Assembly (NCBI GenBank): GCA_963971225.1
Contig: OZ020268.1
Location: forward strand, 115,846,572 to 115,910,571
DNA: 64,000 nt
Source: Melieria omissa
Lineage: Eukaryota; Arthropoda; Insecta; Diptera; Ulidiidae
Reading direction: 5' to 3'
This document shows, piece by piece, positions 24,701 to 37,193 of this stretch. The notes under the pieces were generated by a model, which was not told where the DNA came from, did not search any database, and saw only the letters and a program-made list of their open reading frames with translations. Numbering within the stretch: the first letter of the stretch is position 1; each line of letters starts with the position of its first letter. A program made the translations under genes and the position numbers.

Positions 24701-25879
24701 GTTAATGACGACTGTTGGTAGCTTTGGTTGTTGGCGTAAAAGGAGGCTCGCTCGTGTGTCTGTATGCGTACGCTGGTTTATTTCGCATTCGTTTGGACGT
24801 TCGGCAGTGGTCGTGCCGGGGCTGCACAGTGGTGTAGATGTTCAATTAAGCTTTGAGTTCTTTGAGTTGCTTTTAAGTTCAGTGAGAGATTGGGTTTTTA
24901 TCGACCCAATGTTCGATTAATCAAACAGTAAATTTAAGCATGTTCCATAAAATTGTTGGGCTCTTTTTTAAACTTTAAACGCAAAAGTTTTGCATGATAT
25001 GATGGCATGATTTGTAATGTGGGATAAATGAGTTAATATGGGATATTTTGTATAATATGGGATCAATACATTCATTTCTCACAGCTCTTCTCAGTTGTAT
25101 GAATTCCCCAAACAAAAGGTAATTTTTGACATAACTGCAAAAGCATCGAAAAACATTACAAACCAATAATATTTAAAAAAGTAATTATGCAATCTTTTTA
25201 AAAATTGATCAAACTCTTGAAAACATATTTACACTTTTCGCAAACCAATATTATAGCCAGAATATATATTTTTAGTTAGTTGTTCGATTAATCAAACACC
25301 AAATATCTTGAAAACCAAAAATCGGAAAATTGTTTTGACCCCAAATTTGAATTGTCCGACCTCATTTAACTTCAAAAACTGTTTCATTTAAATATTGACA
25401 AAAAAAACTCACTGGGCTTATATGGGTTAATAACGAGTTAACGCACAGAGGATATAAACAAAGGTTTGTAGAAATAGTTGTGAAGGTAAAAGTCATTTTT
25501 ATGTCATGTTTTTCTGAAAGAGCTGATTAAAATACACAGAGATGGCTCTATGACACTGCATTCTGGAGGGGCGTGACTGCCTCTTTATACGTCAATACGA
25601 ACCACAAGAATTTCAATTTGAACCTCGATGTCTCTAATAGAAGAGTTGAAAGCTAAGTTAAGCTGGTGTAAAACAAAGATTCTAGAAATTCTTTCCTCTC
25701 CAAAGGCAGACATTGGCATGTAAAGTGCGGGACCGTTGTTTTTTGGAACGACAGCTACGACAGATCTTTTGTGCGGTTAGCCTTCTTTATAAAAAACAGT
25801 TTAGTTTAGAGTTCCTTCAAACCTTGGAGACTAAGGGTAAATTATCACATAATAAAATAATGTTTGTAAGGAGCAATTA
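24701..25879. other. No gene seen; palindromic 18-mer present twice
   Basis: TGTTCGATTAATCAAACA occurs near 24910 and 25280. It is nearly its own reverse complement. Nothing else is supportable. Confidence 0.5.
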
Positions 25880-26823
25880 CACTACTCGACAAAAAATGGG
25901 TTCATCGCGTGCTCCTAAAAACAAATGTATTTTTTAGACTGATTTTTGGCTGCTGAACACGAAACTGAAAAACAACAAATTTTCCTAAGAAGCGTTTTCG
26001 AAAAATCTTTGAAAAACACGTTTTCCCCCTCTTATTTCAATTATGAGCGCATATATCGTAAACCAACCAACCGACTAACACATGTGGCCCGTCGTTCAGA
26101 AGCCTTTAGCCTCTAGCCTTTCCAACGATATATGGATTGTCTAAATCCGATGAGATTTGGGGAAGTTACTGACGATGAAAGTTGAAAAACATAGAATTTT
26201 TTGACCATTTTCAAAAATTATACATTTTCGAATGTTTTTTTTATAGATAAAATAAATGAGCTGCTCTGATTTTAAGATCTAAGATGAAAGATATATAATT
26301 TGAGCAAATATTAAGCCTAACATTAATAGAATTAAAAGAAAAATGACAAAGTTATAATGCACGGAGTGAAAACACCAACTTTTCATTTATTACACCGTGC
26401 GAAAAAAATTTTTTTTTTCCGAGACCCATCCAAATGTTGATATAGACGTGAAACTAGAGGTCATTTATAATGTCCGGGCATAGTCAGTTTTTCATTTTCT
26501 GACCCAAAAACCTTCTTAAAGGACTTTAAAATTTTAAGGATATACACATTTAAAATATTTTTTCAAATATTTGCGATTGTGCAATGATAAAGATATGGGT
26601 ATCAAATGAAAGCGGACAATTTTCTCCTTTTAACTAAATTTTCTATTTTTAACTTTCAGGACCAAAATAAATCAGGTATGGAAAACATAAATGTTTTGAA
26701 TCTCAGTCTGTAGATTCATACATTTAAATTTTTTTCTATTTCACAGTTCTGAAAGTTAAAAATATTAAAAATTAGTCTAAAAAATACTTTTATTTTTAGG
26801 AGCATTTTTCGTGTCGAGTAGTG
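25880..26823. mobile_element. CACTA (EnSpm)-like non-autonomous element
   Basis: 944 bp starting CACTACTCGACA and ending TGTCGAGTAGTG, with TTA at both flanks (25877-25879, 26824-26826). A 3-bp target duplication and CACTA ends define the CACTA superfamily. Likeness between the ends extends about 65 bp inwards (TGCTCCTAAAAA, TTTTTTAGACT). No transposase frame is seen. Confidence 0.78.
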
Positions 26824-26826
26824 TTA

Positions 26827-29439
26827 TTAAGAGTTCACGTTATTTCCATTGAGGACTATTCAGTCTATCGAAATCAAAAACTTGTCTACTGAAACATATC
26901 GAAATTAATTTTAGATGAGACGCTTAATTCGTACATCAGATACATAAAAGTTCTTCAATTTTGAATTTTTGTTTTGCTCTTTTCGCCATCTGAGCCACTG
27001 TGCGCTGCTACCGTTGTAGTTCGACACATTGAGTCAGCTGTCGCTGCTGGCAGACCGGGTTTGTTCGTATTTTTGTTCGCATATACATCTATGTATGTGT
27101 GTACGCATGTTTTGGTTTTAATGTTTTTGCATGCGACTGAATATGTGTCTGTGTCATTATTTGTTTGTTTTCAGTCTGAATTGCACTCCTTTTTGGCCAA
27201 AACTTCAGTCGCCCCGCAAGTTGAACCACCTCTACGCCGACACCAACAATCATGCGACTCCTCTCAATTGTCTAAAATCAATTTGAAACTTTTCACTTTA
27301 ATAGTAAACAATTTGTAGGTTTGTGCGCGCGCGCGCTTATCTACAGCGTCACTGTAGACTTTTATTGGTCTTGCTGCTGTTTGCCGCCTGCGCCGACGCA
27401 TCTGCCTGCCTGGCGCTGCTGTGCTTTGTGTTTGCAGCTAAATAAGGCAAAAGTATGCGCGCGTATTTTGCATACAAAATTTCAGCAATCAGCTTAGCGT
27501 CGACAAGAAACGGAAGCTGCAATTGTTTTGCAAGCATGCACAAAAAAAGTCGAAAAAGTGTCACTTGAAAAAATGCGCACGCTGCATGCACTGCACGCAC
27601 AGCTTTGCCATTTCACTCATTTGCTGCAATATTTATTCGTTTCATTTGTACATCTGTTGGCCTGCTTGCTTCGTATTGTTGTTGCTGTCAATACTGGCCG
27701 TTGCCTCTACGCATTCCGGCGTTTTATAATGCCTGCTTTTCAGTCGAAATTTTACTTATTCGCCACTTAATCTACTCATTTGCATTCCTGCCATTCTGCG
27801 CATTTTGGTTTTTATTCTTTATTGGCTGCATAAATCTACTTCATTCGGAACACAATAAAGTTTATTGTTTTGTAAAAATTATGCACTTGGCATGTGAATA
27901 CAAAGCGCAACGTTCTTTTTTCGAGCTTGCATTGAAAACCAACCGATTAGGCTTTAGCAAGCAACTGGCATCCGCCCACCGCAGTGCCACAACGTACAAC
28001 ACACAAATGGCCTTGAAGTGCACAAAGCCGCTTGCAGGAGTTGCTGGCAGCTCAAGTGCGTGGGCGCACCGCACACAACGCGTTTGCGTTCTCGTTCGGT
28101 GCGTTTCGGCGCATTTGTGTCGCGCCATAAATAAAAGCTTATCAGGCAGGAATTCCATAATCTGCACGCACACACAACCACACCCATGCAACACCACAAA
28201 TTGCCAACACAAAAGCACCTGCGCTGCTTGCGTCGGTGCTACGGAACGTATGAGTAACATTTAAAGCGTCGATTAAAATGAAAATAACTCATACGCCACA
28301 CTGAGCTGGCGGTAAAGCGAAATACTGGACTTGGATTAATTTGCATTAAGCGTAATTTGATTTGGCAAATTCCAATGAAATTTATATGCGAAACGCAGGT
28401 ACTAAAAAAAATTTCACTGTATTGAATGTGTTAAAGGTTTATGTTGCTTAATTTTTACATAGGAATGCAGGAAATGCGAATGTATACGAAATCTATGACC
28501 CTCACAGGTCGTAGAATAAATAAATAAATCTTTTGTGTGATATTCAGACAAGGAATTTCAACGTTTTTGTTTATTACAACCTTTGACAGTAGCAATTCTC
28601 ATACATTGCAACACAAGAAAATGGCTGACTTCTGGTGTATCGCATTTAATAGAAGACGTCAGTTGATGTCGTAGTTTATGGCGAAATTGTTGTTAGGCTG
28701 TTTGAATTTGTTTAAAGTGGTCTAAAGATGGCATTTTAGTGCTCCTTTATGGTTTAATGGATTTTATGAATGCATTTTTACATCAATCCAAAGCTAAGGA
28801 AAGAAAATTTATGTATAACACACAACATAACAATACATTCGATCCTACAATAGCCAACAATAGTAATTCGATAACAATGACCTGCAAAAAATAATTCTCT
28901 GGGAGAAAATAGTCCTTTCTTGGACAACTTAAACAACCCTAGATCAGTCAATCTCAGAGACTCGCTGCGGCTTATCCACAAATCGCATTAGCTTTAAAAA
29001 CAATTATCTTTGAAACCAAGCAAACTCTAAACTTTTCAGTAAAAGGTATATAGCTCATTCATCTAATCAAAAGCGCGAATCCTTTAAGTCAGGATGAACT
29101 TTAAGCATTTCAGTAAAAAGTAAAAAGTTGGTTAAAATCTTGTGCATCATTCTTTCGAATCTACTTTACATGAGTTGAACGGTGCGTATGAGCAACTTTT
29201 AACTTGTAAGCACACATCGCTCTATGCAAGCGAACGAAAGTTTGGTTATTTTTACTATTTTATTGGTTTGGACGGTTCAGTGACAGTTCGAACATTGTTC
29301 GATGGGTGCAAACATTTGTCAATGGGTAAATAAATTGAAGTATTAGACACCAAAGTATAAATTTGTGGTGGTCAGTCGAGTAACAATTGCTGCCTAAACT
29401 GATGCGCGTACTAATTACTTTTCTCTTGTACAGCGAAAC
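26827..29439. other. No gene seen
   Basis: Includes a CG-alternating run (GCGCGCGCGCGC, near 27328) and several long open frames between 27349 and 28264. These lie in four frames over the same DNA and show no family likeness. Confidence 0.5.
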
Positions 29440-29447
29440 ACTTTTTC

Positions 29448-29969
29448 TAGTGACTGACCGAAACCAGTTTTTTGGGCCGAAACAGAATTTGGTTTTTTTT
29501 ATATTCGGCGAAACCAAACACGAAACTTTCTAGTTGAAATAAAAATCACCACATCAAGCATCAAAATCATAATTTTTCAACAAACGAATTCTACTTTAAG
29601 TAAATAAAGAACAAACATAACATAAATAAATAAATACTTATTAAAAAAATAATTTATTTATTTTTTTAAAACTTAAACATAAAAAATCAACCTTTTGTAC
29701 CTCATTCGCTAATAGTCAAAATTAATTAATTTAATATTATATTCTAAAAAAAAAAGTTTATTTACTTGGTGGCATCTACATTACTCCTTCTATCCTTTCA
29801 CTATATATCTGCTCGGTTGCACTAACTTCCTGTTCACTCGCTACACACTAAAATGTAAAAAATATTCTAGAAACTTTCGGTTTCGGCCGTTCGGGCATTT
29901 TTAGGCCGAAACTGAAACCGAAACACTTATTTGGGCCGAAACCGAAACCGAATATTCGGTCGGACACTA
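29448..29969. mobile_element. hAT MITE, CCGACCGAAACC family, copy 1
   Basis: 522 bp with ends TAGTGACTGACCGAAACC and, inverted, TAGTGTCCGACCGAATATTC. Flanking 8-mers ACTTTTTC and CTTTTTTC are near-matches. Inner motifs GGCCGAAAC repeat in both orientations. It is homologous over most of its length to 32639-33059. Confidence 0.8.
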
Positions 29970-30353
29970 CTTTTTTCCTTTCGGACGTTTCTCTCAAACG
30001 ATCAGTGAAGTGCTCTAAGTAACTCATACGCCATGTAGTACAAAGAATAAATTATGTATAGAACAAATAATAACACTAATTTTTTCTTTATTGCACACTA
30101 CGGCTGTGTTCTAAAAATTGTAAGAAGTCATTCAAAGGAATTTTTCAGGTTCTGTACGTGGAAAAAGGAGACTGCGTTACATATACTAAGAGAATTCTGT
30201 GTTCTTATGCATGATTACCTCAGGGGCTTAAGAACTATACTGAAGTTCGTCTTGGATGCTGAAATATGATGACATATGAACTGTGAATCCATGAAGAGGG
30301 CACAATAGTGCACTTTCCACATCAACCACAACAAGGATGTGTTTAGTGTTTAA

Positions 30354-30540
30354 CCCTTTCACTATTTTGTTGCCATATGGCAACGTGCTAAGTACTGTGC
30401 GGACGTCTGAACCCTCTGTGATTTCAAGAATACATTTTTGGTCCTTAGAATAGTTTGAAGTTTTAGAAAAAATACGAAATTAATAAACTGAATATTTCAG
30501 TTTAAAGAAGAGAAGTATACACTTTTTTTTAATGGTACAT
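30354..30540 (+). mobile_element. Truncated copy of the CCCTTTCGCTA TTAA MITE
   Basis: Starts after TTAA (30350-30353) with CCCTTTCACTA. It follows 4051-4235 closely, sharing GCCATATGGCAAC, GGACGTCTGAACCCTCTGTG and GGTCCTTAGAATAGTTTGAA. Likeness ends near 30540. Confidence 0.78.
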
Positions 30541-32630
30541 TGCATAAAAGAGTTTTAAAGTCTTAGCCTATATTTAACAAATTTTAAATTGCTGCTAGCA
30601 CACTTTAAGACATTACTAAAATATAAATAAAAATAAATACAAAAATTCATCCTTTTCAAATTATGTATTTCCATAGTCCTTGAACGTTTTACTAGAAACT
30701 CTGTAGAACGTGAATTATGGGAAAAAAAATGGCAACAAGTAATGGTAATTGAATTACCTTGGCTCTAATAAAATTGAAATAAAAACCGATGACGTCAATG
30801 TTGGCCAAACAAACATTACTACACATATGTACATACAACGCACAATGTATACGTACACAACAAAGTACAAAGGCAATGAGACATGATTCGTCTAATTGAT
30901 GCGCATACAGCGTCCAGAACTGTGGCGGCAGCAAACGCGAACAAGGCGAGCAACATAAAATATCAACAACAGTAGCGACAAGAAAGAAAAGAAAAGAAAA
31001 AAACTTACAGTAAAATTCCGGCAATTAATTTGTTGGCCAAACGTTAAATTGCAAACGTCGCAGTTTTCATACGAAAATTAACCCCTTCAGCAGCACGTGG
31101 CTGATGTGGCAGAACATAACATCCAGTGGCTGTCATAACATGCGACACAACGTTGTTAGTAAGCGAAATTTTTATGTGACCATTATTCGATCGAAGGGCA
31201 GGCGTTAGCGGAAAGTTTATTGAAATTTAAGTAGCACATGGCGCTAGGACTGCCCACACACACACACGCACTCACACAGACATTCACACACGTAGACCAG
31301 CTACTTGTGCTAATTGTTGTAACCATTTTTGCTGCATTTGATGTGCGAATAACGCACTAACCGACAGGCAGCACGCGCCTCACCGACCGGCTTCAGCTCA
31401 TTATTTCATTATTTCGCTGTCCGTGTGACATTAGGTCCGTTGACGTTGTTTGGCGACACTAACAAAACAATCGAAGAAATGAGCATGAAAACAGCCAAAG
31501 CGTGTGCAAAAACGAACAACAACAACAATAATATCAAACTTTGCCTGCTGGCGCCTCGTGCCACTAGTACATACATAGTACATAAATATGTATGTAACAT
31601 ACTTCCATACGTGGCAGTTCGATAATTTTCTGCTTATTTGCTTTATTTTTATTTTTATTTCTGTTTTAGTTTTTGCCTTTGCCGCCTGTGTTTTATTGCA
31701 ATTTTTTGTCTATTCTTTTCGTTTGAGTTTTGTTTTTTTGCAAAGAGGTCAATTACCTTCATACACTTTGACTCTTCGTTCATTTCGTTCCGTGCAGCCA
31801 ATGTTGAAATATTTCACTTTCAGCTATTTGTTGTTTCTGCTGTGGCATTTTGTTTATGTTTACATTTGTGGGTCGCCATAATTTATATTTTTAGCTCAGT
31901 CGTTGTGTTGCTCCTTGTCAAAAAATTGCTATGATCACTTCCTCATTTGGGGTTTGCAATTGTGTGCGCGAGCACACCCACTGACGCTCATTAGTCTAAT
32001 TTGGGTGCGCAGCCAGCGTCAGCCAGCTGTCATAGACTGCTAATCCCTTTTCAATTGAATAGGAACCTAATTGAGTAGTTGGGCGCGAGTGTTAAGAGTT
32101 GTGGTGCTTTATTGGCAGCCGACTGTGTGCGTGTGTGTGTACGTGGTGACACACTTTCGACTGTATCCTTTGCAGCTCAAACATTTTTAAGACGAACTAC
32201 TTGACTGTGGTGCTTAACTGAAAGTGAATATTGCTGGCGTAAATTCGGTAGTAAAATGACTGCTTATGCAAATAAGAAAGTGGTAGTAAAACCCAATACG
32301 TAATATATGTAAATGAAAAGACAAGGACAAAGACAAAAGGGTCCTTGAACTTTGCGCCAAACGCTCGACTCATTATTACGGAGAATTTATATTATTTGGC
32401 ACCATTTTATGATAAATGCTTAGCAGGAAAAGGTATTAAATGCATTAGCTCCTTTTATGCGTTAACCGAAATGACATAAATATAAAGTAAACAATGAAAG
32501 TGGCTAAAGGGAAAACCTCACACACACACACATAGCTTCACACAAATTGATTAGTGAGTTTAAATTTCACTGAATGACGTAAATGACAATTTTTTGGCAA
32601 TTTTTACTAATCCAGTAGAAAATAATGTTA
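30541..32630. other. No gene seen; CA-rich run at 31255-31292
   Basis: Open frames at 30692-31024 and 31409-31934 are low-complexity and hydrophobic by composition, without recognised domains. Confidence 0.5.
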
Positions 32631-32638
32631 CTTTTCTT

Positions 32639-33059
32639 TAGTATCCGACCGAAACCGAATTTCGGTTTTGTTTTTTAGTATTCGGCCGAAACCGAAACTT
32701 TCTAGTTGAAATAAAAATCATCACATCAAGCAACAAAATCACCATTTTTTAACAAACGAATTTTACTTTAAGTAATTAAAGAACAAACAAACAAACATAA
32801 CATAAGTAAATAAATATTTATTAATAAAAACAATTTTTTCATTTTTAAAAATCCTAAACATGAATAAAATCACCCTTTCGTACCTTTCTCGCTAATATTT
32901 AAAATTAAATAATTTAATATTAAAAAGAAGTTTATTTACTTTGGTGGCATCTATACTATCTTCTAAATGTAAAAAATATTCTAGAAAGTTTCGGTTTCGG
33001 CCGTTCAGGCATTTTTTGGCCAAAATTGAAACCGAAACCAAATACTCGGTCGGACACTA
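32639..33059. mobile_element. hAT MITE, CCGACCGAAACC family, copy 2
   Basis: 421 bp with a perfect 8-bp duplication CTTTTCTT (32631-32638 and 33060-33067). Ends are TAGTATCCGACCGAAACC and, inverted, TAGTGTCCGACCGAGTATTT. It shares TTTCTAGTTGAAATAAAAAT and ATCAAGCA with copy 1. The target duplication settles the hAT assignment. Confidence 0.88.
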
Positions 33060-33448
33060 CTTTTCTTTAACATTCTCGGATAATTGATGTTCGCGGATAA
33101 TCAAAACCGGATTCCAGTTTAATCAAATCGAGTTCCGGCTGTATAAAGAATTGAGAAAACTGTCCCTTGAGGAACCTTCGCCTATCCTCTTGAAAAGAGG
33201 CGTGGGTGTGTGATTGAATGATTGGCTCGAGCAACAACTTTAATTACTTGATGTGGAAATATCTTCAAATTTTTGTAAAATTCAATCAACTTCATTTGTA
33301 ATAATACTGAGACGATTATGCAGCTCGATCTGCCCCCTAGCATAGACACCACGACAATACTGAACGTGCATTTGTTGGCAGCAGCAGCATTGCATACTTT
33401 TAGGAGGCATGGTAATTTTGCGGAAATTATCGCAGACGATTTGAGGCG

Positions 33449-34470
33449 ATGCTGAAATGTTCGAGAACGAGTTGCGTTCCAAGCAAACGAGATATATCCT
33501 TAAATACGGTTCGCGACAGGCTTCAGCAATCAGGCATTGAACGTAGCGGTAATTGGTCGAAACCGTTGCTTTCAAAAAAGCACATTGAAAAGCATCTTCA
33601 GACAAATATCGACCGTGATTGGAACAAAGTAATATATTGTTACGAAAATGACTTCACAGGTTCGTTTGGATTGTGTTTGAAAATAAAACAACTTCAATTA
33701 TTTAGCGCAAACCGGAGTCAGAAACTAACAATCACTTTATTTACAAATTTACACTACTTCTACTATTGCATGTTTCCCCTTTGCGTGCTCAACACAGACT
33801 CCACTCCTTGCGTTGCACACTGCTGCTTTTATACCAGTTTTCTTATTGCGCCGAAGTTTCTTGCACATTCCAGTTGTACTTTCTATCTCGATTGTTCTAG
33901 CAAAGCCATAAACTTTCGCGAACCATCTCTCCCATATCGGCATTATAACAAGCGAATTATACCAAATTTGCCGTACTACAAAGTTCATGCCTAAAAGTAT
34001 GCTTCGAAAAGCATTCCTCGTTTCAATATCACAGCACAGAGTGACTTATCATTTCAATATACAGATAAATCAACTTTTTTGTTGTTTAATCTAATTAGAA
34101 TCTGTTTGATTGAAAAAAGGTGAAACATTTATTCAACGTAGTGAAAAGTATGGATGCTTCTCTGCCAAGAGATTTGGCGTTCTAAAGTGTTTCACCGGAA
34201 ATTTAAATGCAGTTAGAATGCTGATGTTGTATAACAATTGTTTAATAAAGTCTGCTGAAAAATTATTTTGGAAAAATTGCACCGGTTGGATACTTCAAGA
34301 ATATAACGACCCGAAACACAAAAGTATACAATGCACTAAGTAGAAAGAGGAACACAATATTGCAACTTTGGTTTGGCCCTCACAGTCACCAGATGCAAAT
34401 GCCGTAGAGAATTTTTAGGCTATAATGAAAGCTAAGATATCAAAAAAGAATATAAAATTATCAAAACATT
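33449..34470 (+). mobile_element. Decayed Tc1-like transposon with internal insertion
   Basis: The frame near 33500-33660 reads NTVRDRLQQSGIERSG, KPLLSKKHIEKHLQ and DWNKVIYCYENDF, like the Tc1 transposase linker and first catalytic block, where DES is now YEN. The match resumes near 34140 with YGCFSAKRFGVLK, WILQEYNDPKH (catalytic Asp of QDND is Tyr) and, after a stop, WPSQSPDANAVENF. About 0.4 kb between (33670-34085) is foreign and may be a solo LTR or other insertion; its ends are unclear. The element is dead. Confidence 0.78.
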
Positions 34471-34629
34471 TTATTTGATTTCTCAAAAGAACGTAGAGAT
34501 CTCTTTCCGTGGAATATGCTACAATTTTGGCTGCCAGTTTTCGCCAAAGATTTCACGCTATTTTAGACTATGCAGGAGATTGGACCTGATATTAAGCATT
34601 CTGTCGAAACCTATAATAATATCTATTTC

Positions 34630-36991
34630 TCAAAAATAAAACATTTTCAAATAAATGTAATGTACACTCTGTGAGAGAACAACGTTTTTTGTTGAACACA
34701 CTGTAAGTTTAATATTTTCAAAGTATTTTATGGTTAGTTGTTGTTTCATGGTTGGTCAGCAGAACTAATTTTTGTGACAATACTTTACCATTAGTGATCG
34801 ATGTGAACTAACATCTCAACTTTAACTTAGCGAACGCCAATACGATTTTTTCCCTGTCCAATCCAAGTTGACACACAGATTCCTTGTATTTGGTGGAACT
34901 TGGCCCAATGCACTGATCACTGCTGTTTGAATAATCCTATAATGCCAAAAAAAATTACTGAACATTTTCACAAAAATAAAACCCCAAAACATTGCAATAC
35001 CACAACTTCAATAGTGACGTATTGACGTAGTGAATGCCATTGCGTTCAGCTGGTCAGCGCAAAATCGTCCATCAATCAGATCGAAATCAACAAATGAATC
35101 TCCGACAAAGGTACAAAAAAATCTATTCGCATGCATAGTTGCAATGCTTTTGCGAAATCGAATCAATTGCACAACAGCTGCAAATGCATTGATGCATTCA
35201 AATGCATTTCTGTCCCCGTTTAACTGCGGCTGTCAACCCCGCAATGAAATTGTCATCTGGCTGAGCGGTCAGTTAAGCCGGTTCGGCATACATAATTTCC
35301 AGCCGTTTACTCTAAATATCGACGATCTTGTGCAATGCTCCGCGCCTCAAAACTGCCCCTGTGGAATTTGCATGCTCAATAAGGCCGTCGCACGCACCAG
35401 CGCACATTCACACCAACGCCTACAAACGAGAATTCGCATACATCACACACACACACACACGCACAGCCAATGGCCATAGCGCTGTTGTTCTAAAATGCAA
35501 AATTATATTCAAAATATTCGAGCCATTTAAAATTCAATTAAAGTGTGTTGCGTTGTGTGTATTGTTTTGATTGGGTGTATTTTTGGTTTTGTTTTGATTC
35601 GCGAAAATTGCCATGCCCTCACTGCTCGCCGCTGCTTTCTTGCCATTGTTTGCAATGCGGCACAATAAATTATTTGCATTTGAAAATAATCTTAAATGCA
35701 CAGAACATAAATCGTCGATAAAAGACGCATGTGAAACAAAAACACTACTAAGAAACGCTTCGAAATATTTTTGAAATTTCAAACACGTTCACACAAATAA
35801 TTGAGATTCCATTCGTTTTCGGCATTTCGTATTATTTGTGAAATTATTTGCATAATTGCACATTGGCCGCAGCTATGAAAATTACTAGTTTTATTGTTGC
35901 TGTTTTGAGAACTTAATTTTGATTTCTTTATTGTTGTTCTTGTGTAAATTAAAAATGTTGGACTCTGTCCATTTTGGGGGGATTCCTTATGGCCGGTAAT
36001 AACTGTTATTGTTGTACCTGATTGATGTTATAGCTACGAATATGCTCAGCGCATTCAAATTGGCAAATTTGATACTCACACATTGCAGAAAGTGTTCAAA
36101 TTTTTCACATTCTAAGCCACACTCTCCCGCATTCTTAGAAACAAAAGACTATATATTTGTTTTAAGCATCTTTGTGACCGTAATTATGCTTGATTTTATT
36201 TATGAAGGTATATAATAATTTACAAAATACGCCACTTAACATTCATTTACAAGCATCATTTCTGTGTTATTCACACTTCACACTACGCTATTAGGCTTAC
36301 ACGTGTTTAAAATCACAATCAACTTAAACAAGCAGCCTTAGCTGCTTTACTAATTATTACAATTTGCATTATTGAGTTGTAAGTGGTCCGCTTTTGTAAA
36401 ATCCCTACTTATTGGATAGTTTTCGAATTTGTCAATTGGCACATTAAGCGCGTTCAATCTTTGTTATTTAATTATTGTACAATAACTACAAACTAAACTC
36501 TACGAAAATACTATAAAGTTGCACAATTAAAACATGAAAGCTATAAACTCTTTGTGACAAAATTGCATTTAAACGTGCACAATAAAAATGAACAGCAATT
36601 TTCGCTAGTTACACTAGTCAACAATGTAATTCACTGTTACTGTGCGAAATTATAATAATTGAATGAAAAAGCTGCACATATGTATATATATATATAGCCT
36701 TACAAAATATTTGTGACATATTCATTAATAGCATCAAACCATTTACTAACACTTTACTATGTTCGAAAACATAATAATTTTTTATAATTTTTTTTTTTGG
36801 CAAAAAAAGGAAGAGGTCATTTCAGTTAATCACGTAAATGGCTGCTTACGCCAGTAACTTGACAAAATCAAAACAAATAAACTAACATGTTTTCACATCA
36901 CAGCACCACAGAAGCTGAAGCATGCACTTCAGCATTGGCTTCACAAAAGACTGCCACGCGCTTTACGTTCCAACGTTGTCACTGGGCCTTT
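34630..36991. other. No gene seen; includes anchor 3' UTR side
   Basis: The part next to 36992 should be anchor 3' UTR. A minus-strand AATAAA at 36195-36200 is one possible poly(A) signal. A CA run lies at 35443-35462. The open frame at 35030-35479 ends in CA repeats and shows no domain. Confidence 0.45.
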
Positions 36992-37193
36992 TTACAGGCG
37001 CGTGCAGAAATTATACAGCAACTGTTTATCCTCAAAGTGATAAACACTGTTTATGTGACGCAGCACACGTCCATCCACCAGGTGCTTGGCATAGTGCACA
37101 GCCTCCAGACGATCCTTGGCCAGTCCGACCTCGATTAACCAATCGACAAAATCGCTACCATAGAATACCTTGCGGTAAACTTTGATGCGCCAC
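36992..37193 (-). CDS. anchor: anchor exon 14: DEP domain core and stop codon
   Basis: Encodes WRIKVYRKVFYGSDFVDWLI, then EVGLAKDRLEAVHYAKHLVD, the canonical DEP core, and ends NFCTRL with TAA. Human GPR155 continues about 35 residues past this point; the fly protein does not. Confidence 0.95.

Noticed and set aside
27605..28264. Longest single open frame (219 codons), plus strand
   Set aside because: Start codon is followed by low-complexity, Cys- and Phe-rich sequence. Several other frames on both strands are open over the same DNA, and there is no domain or splice support.
35030..35479. 149-codon open frame, plus strand
   Set aside because: Ends in a translated CA microsatellite and has no family likeness; probably chance in slightly GC-richer DNA.
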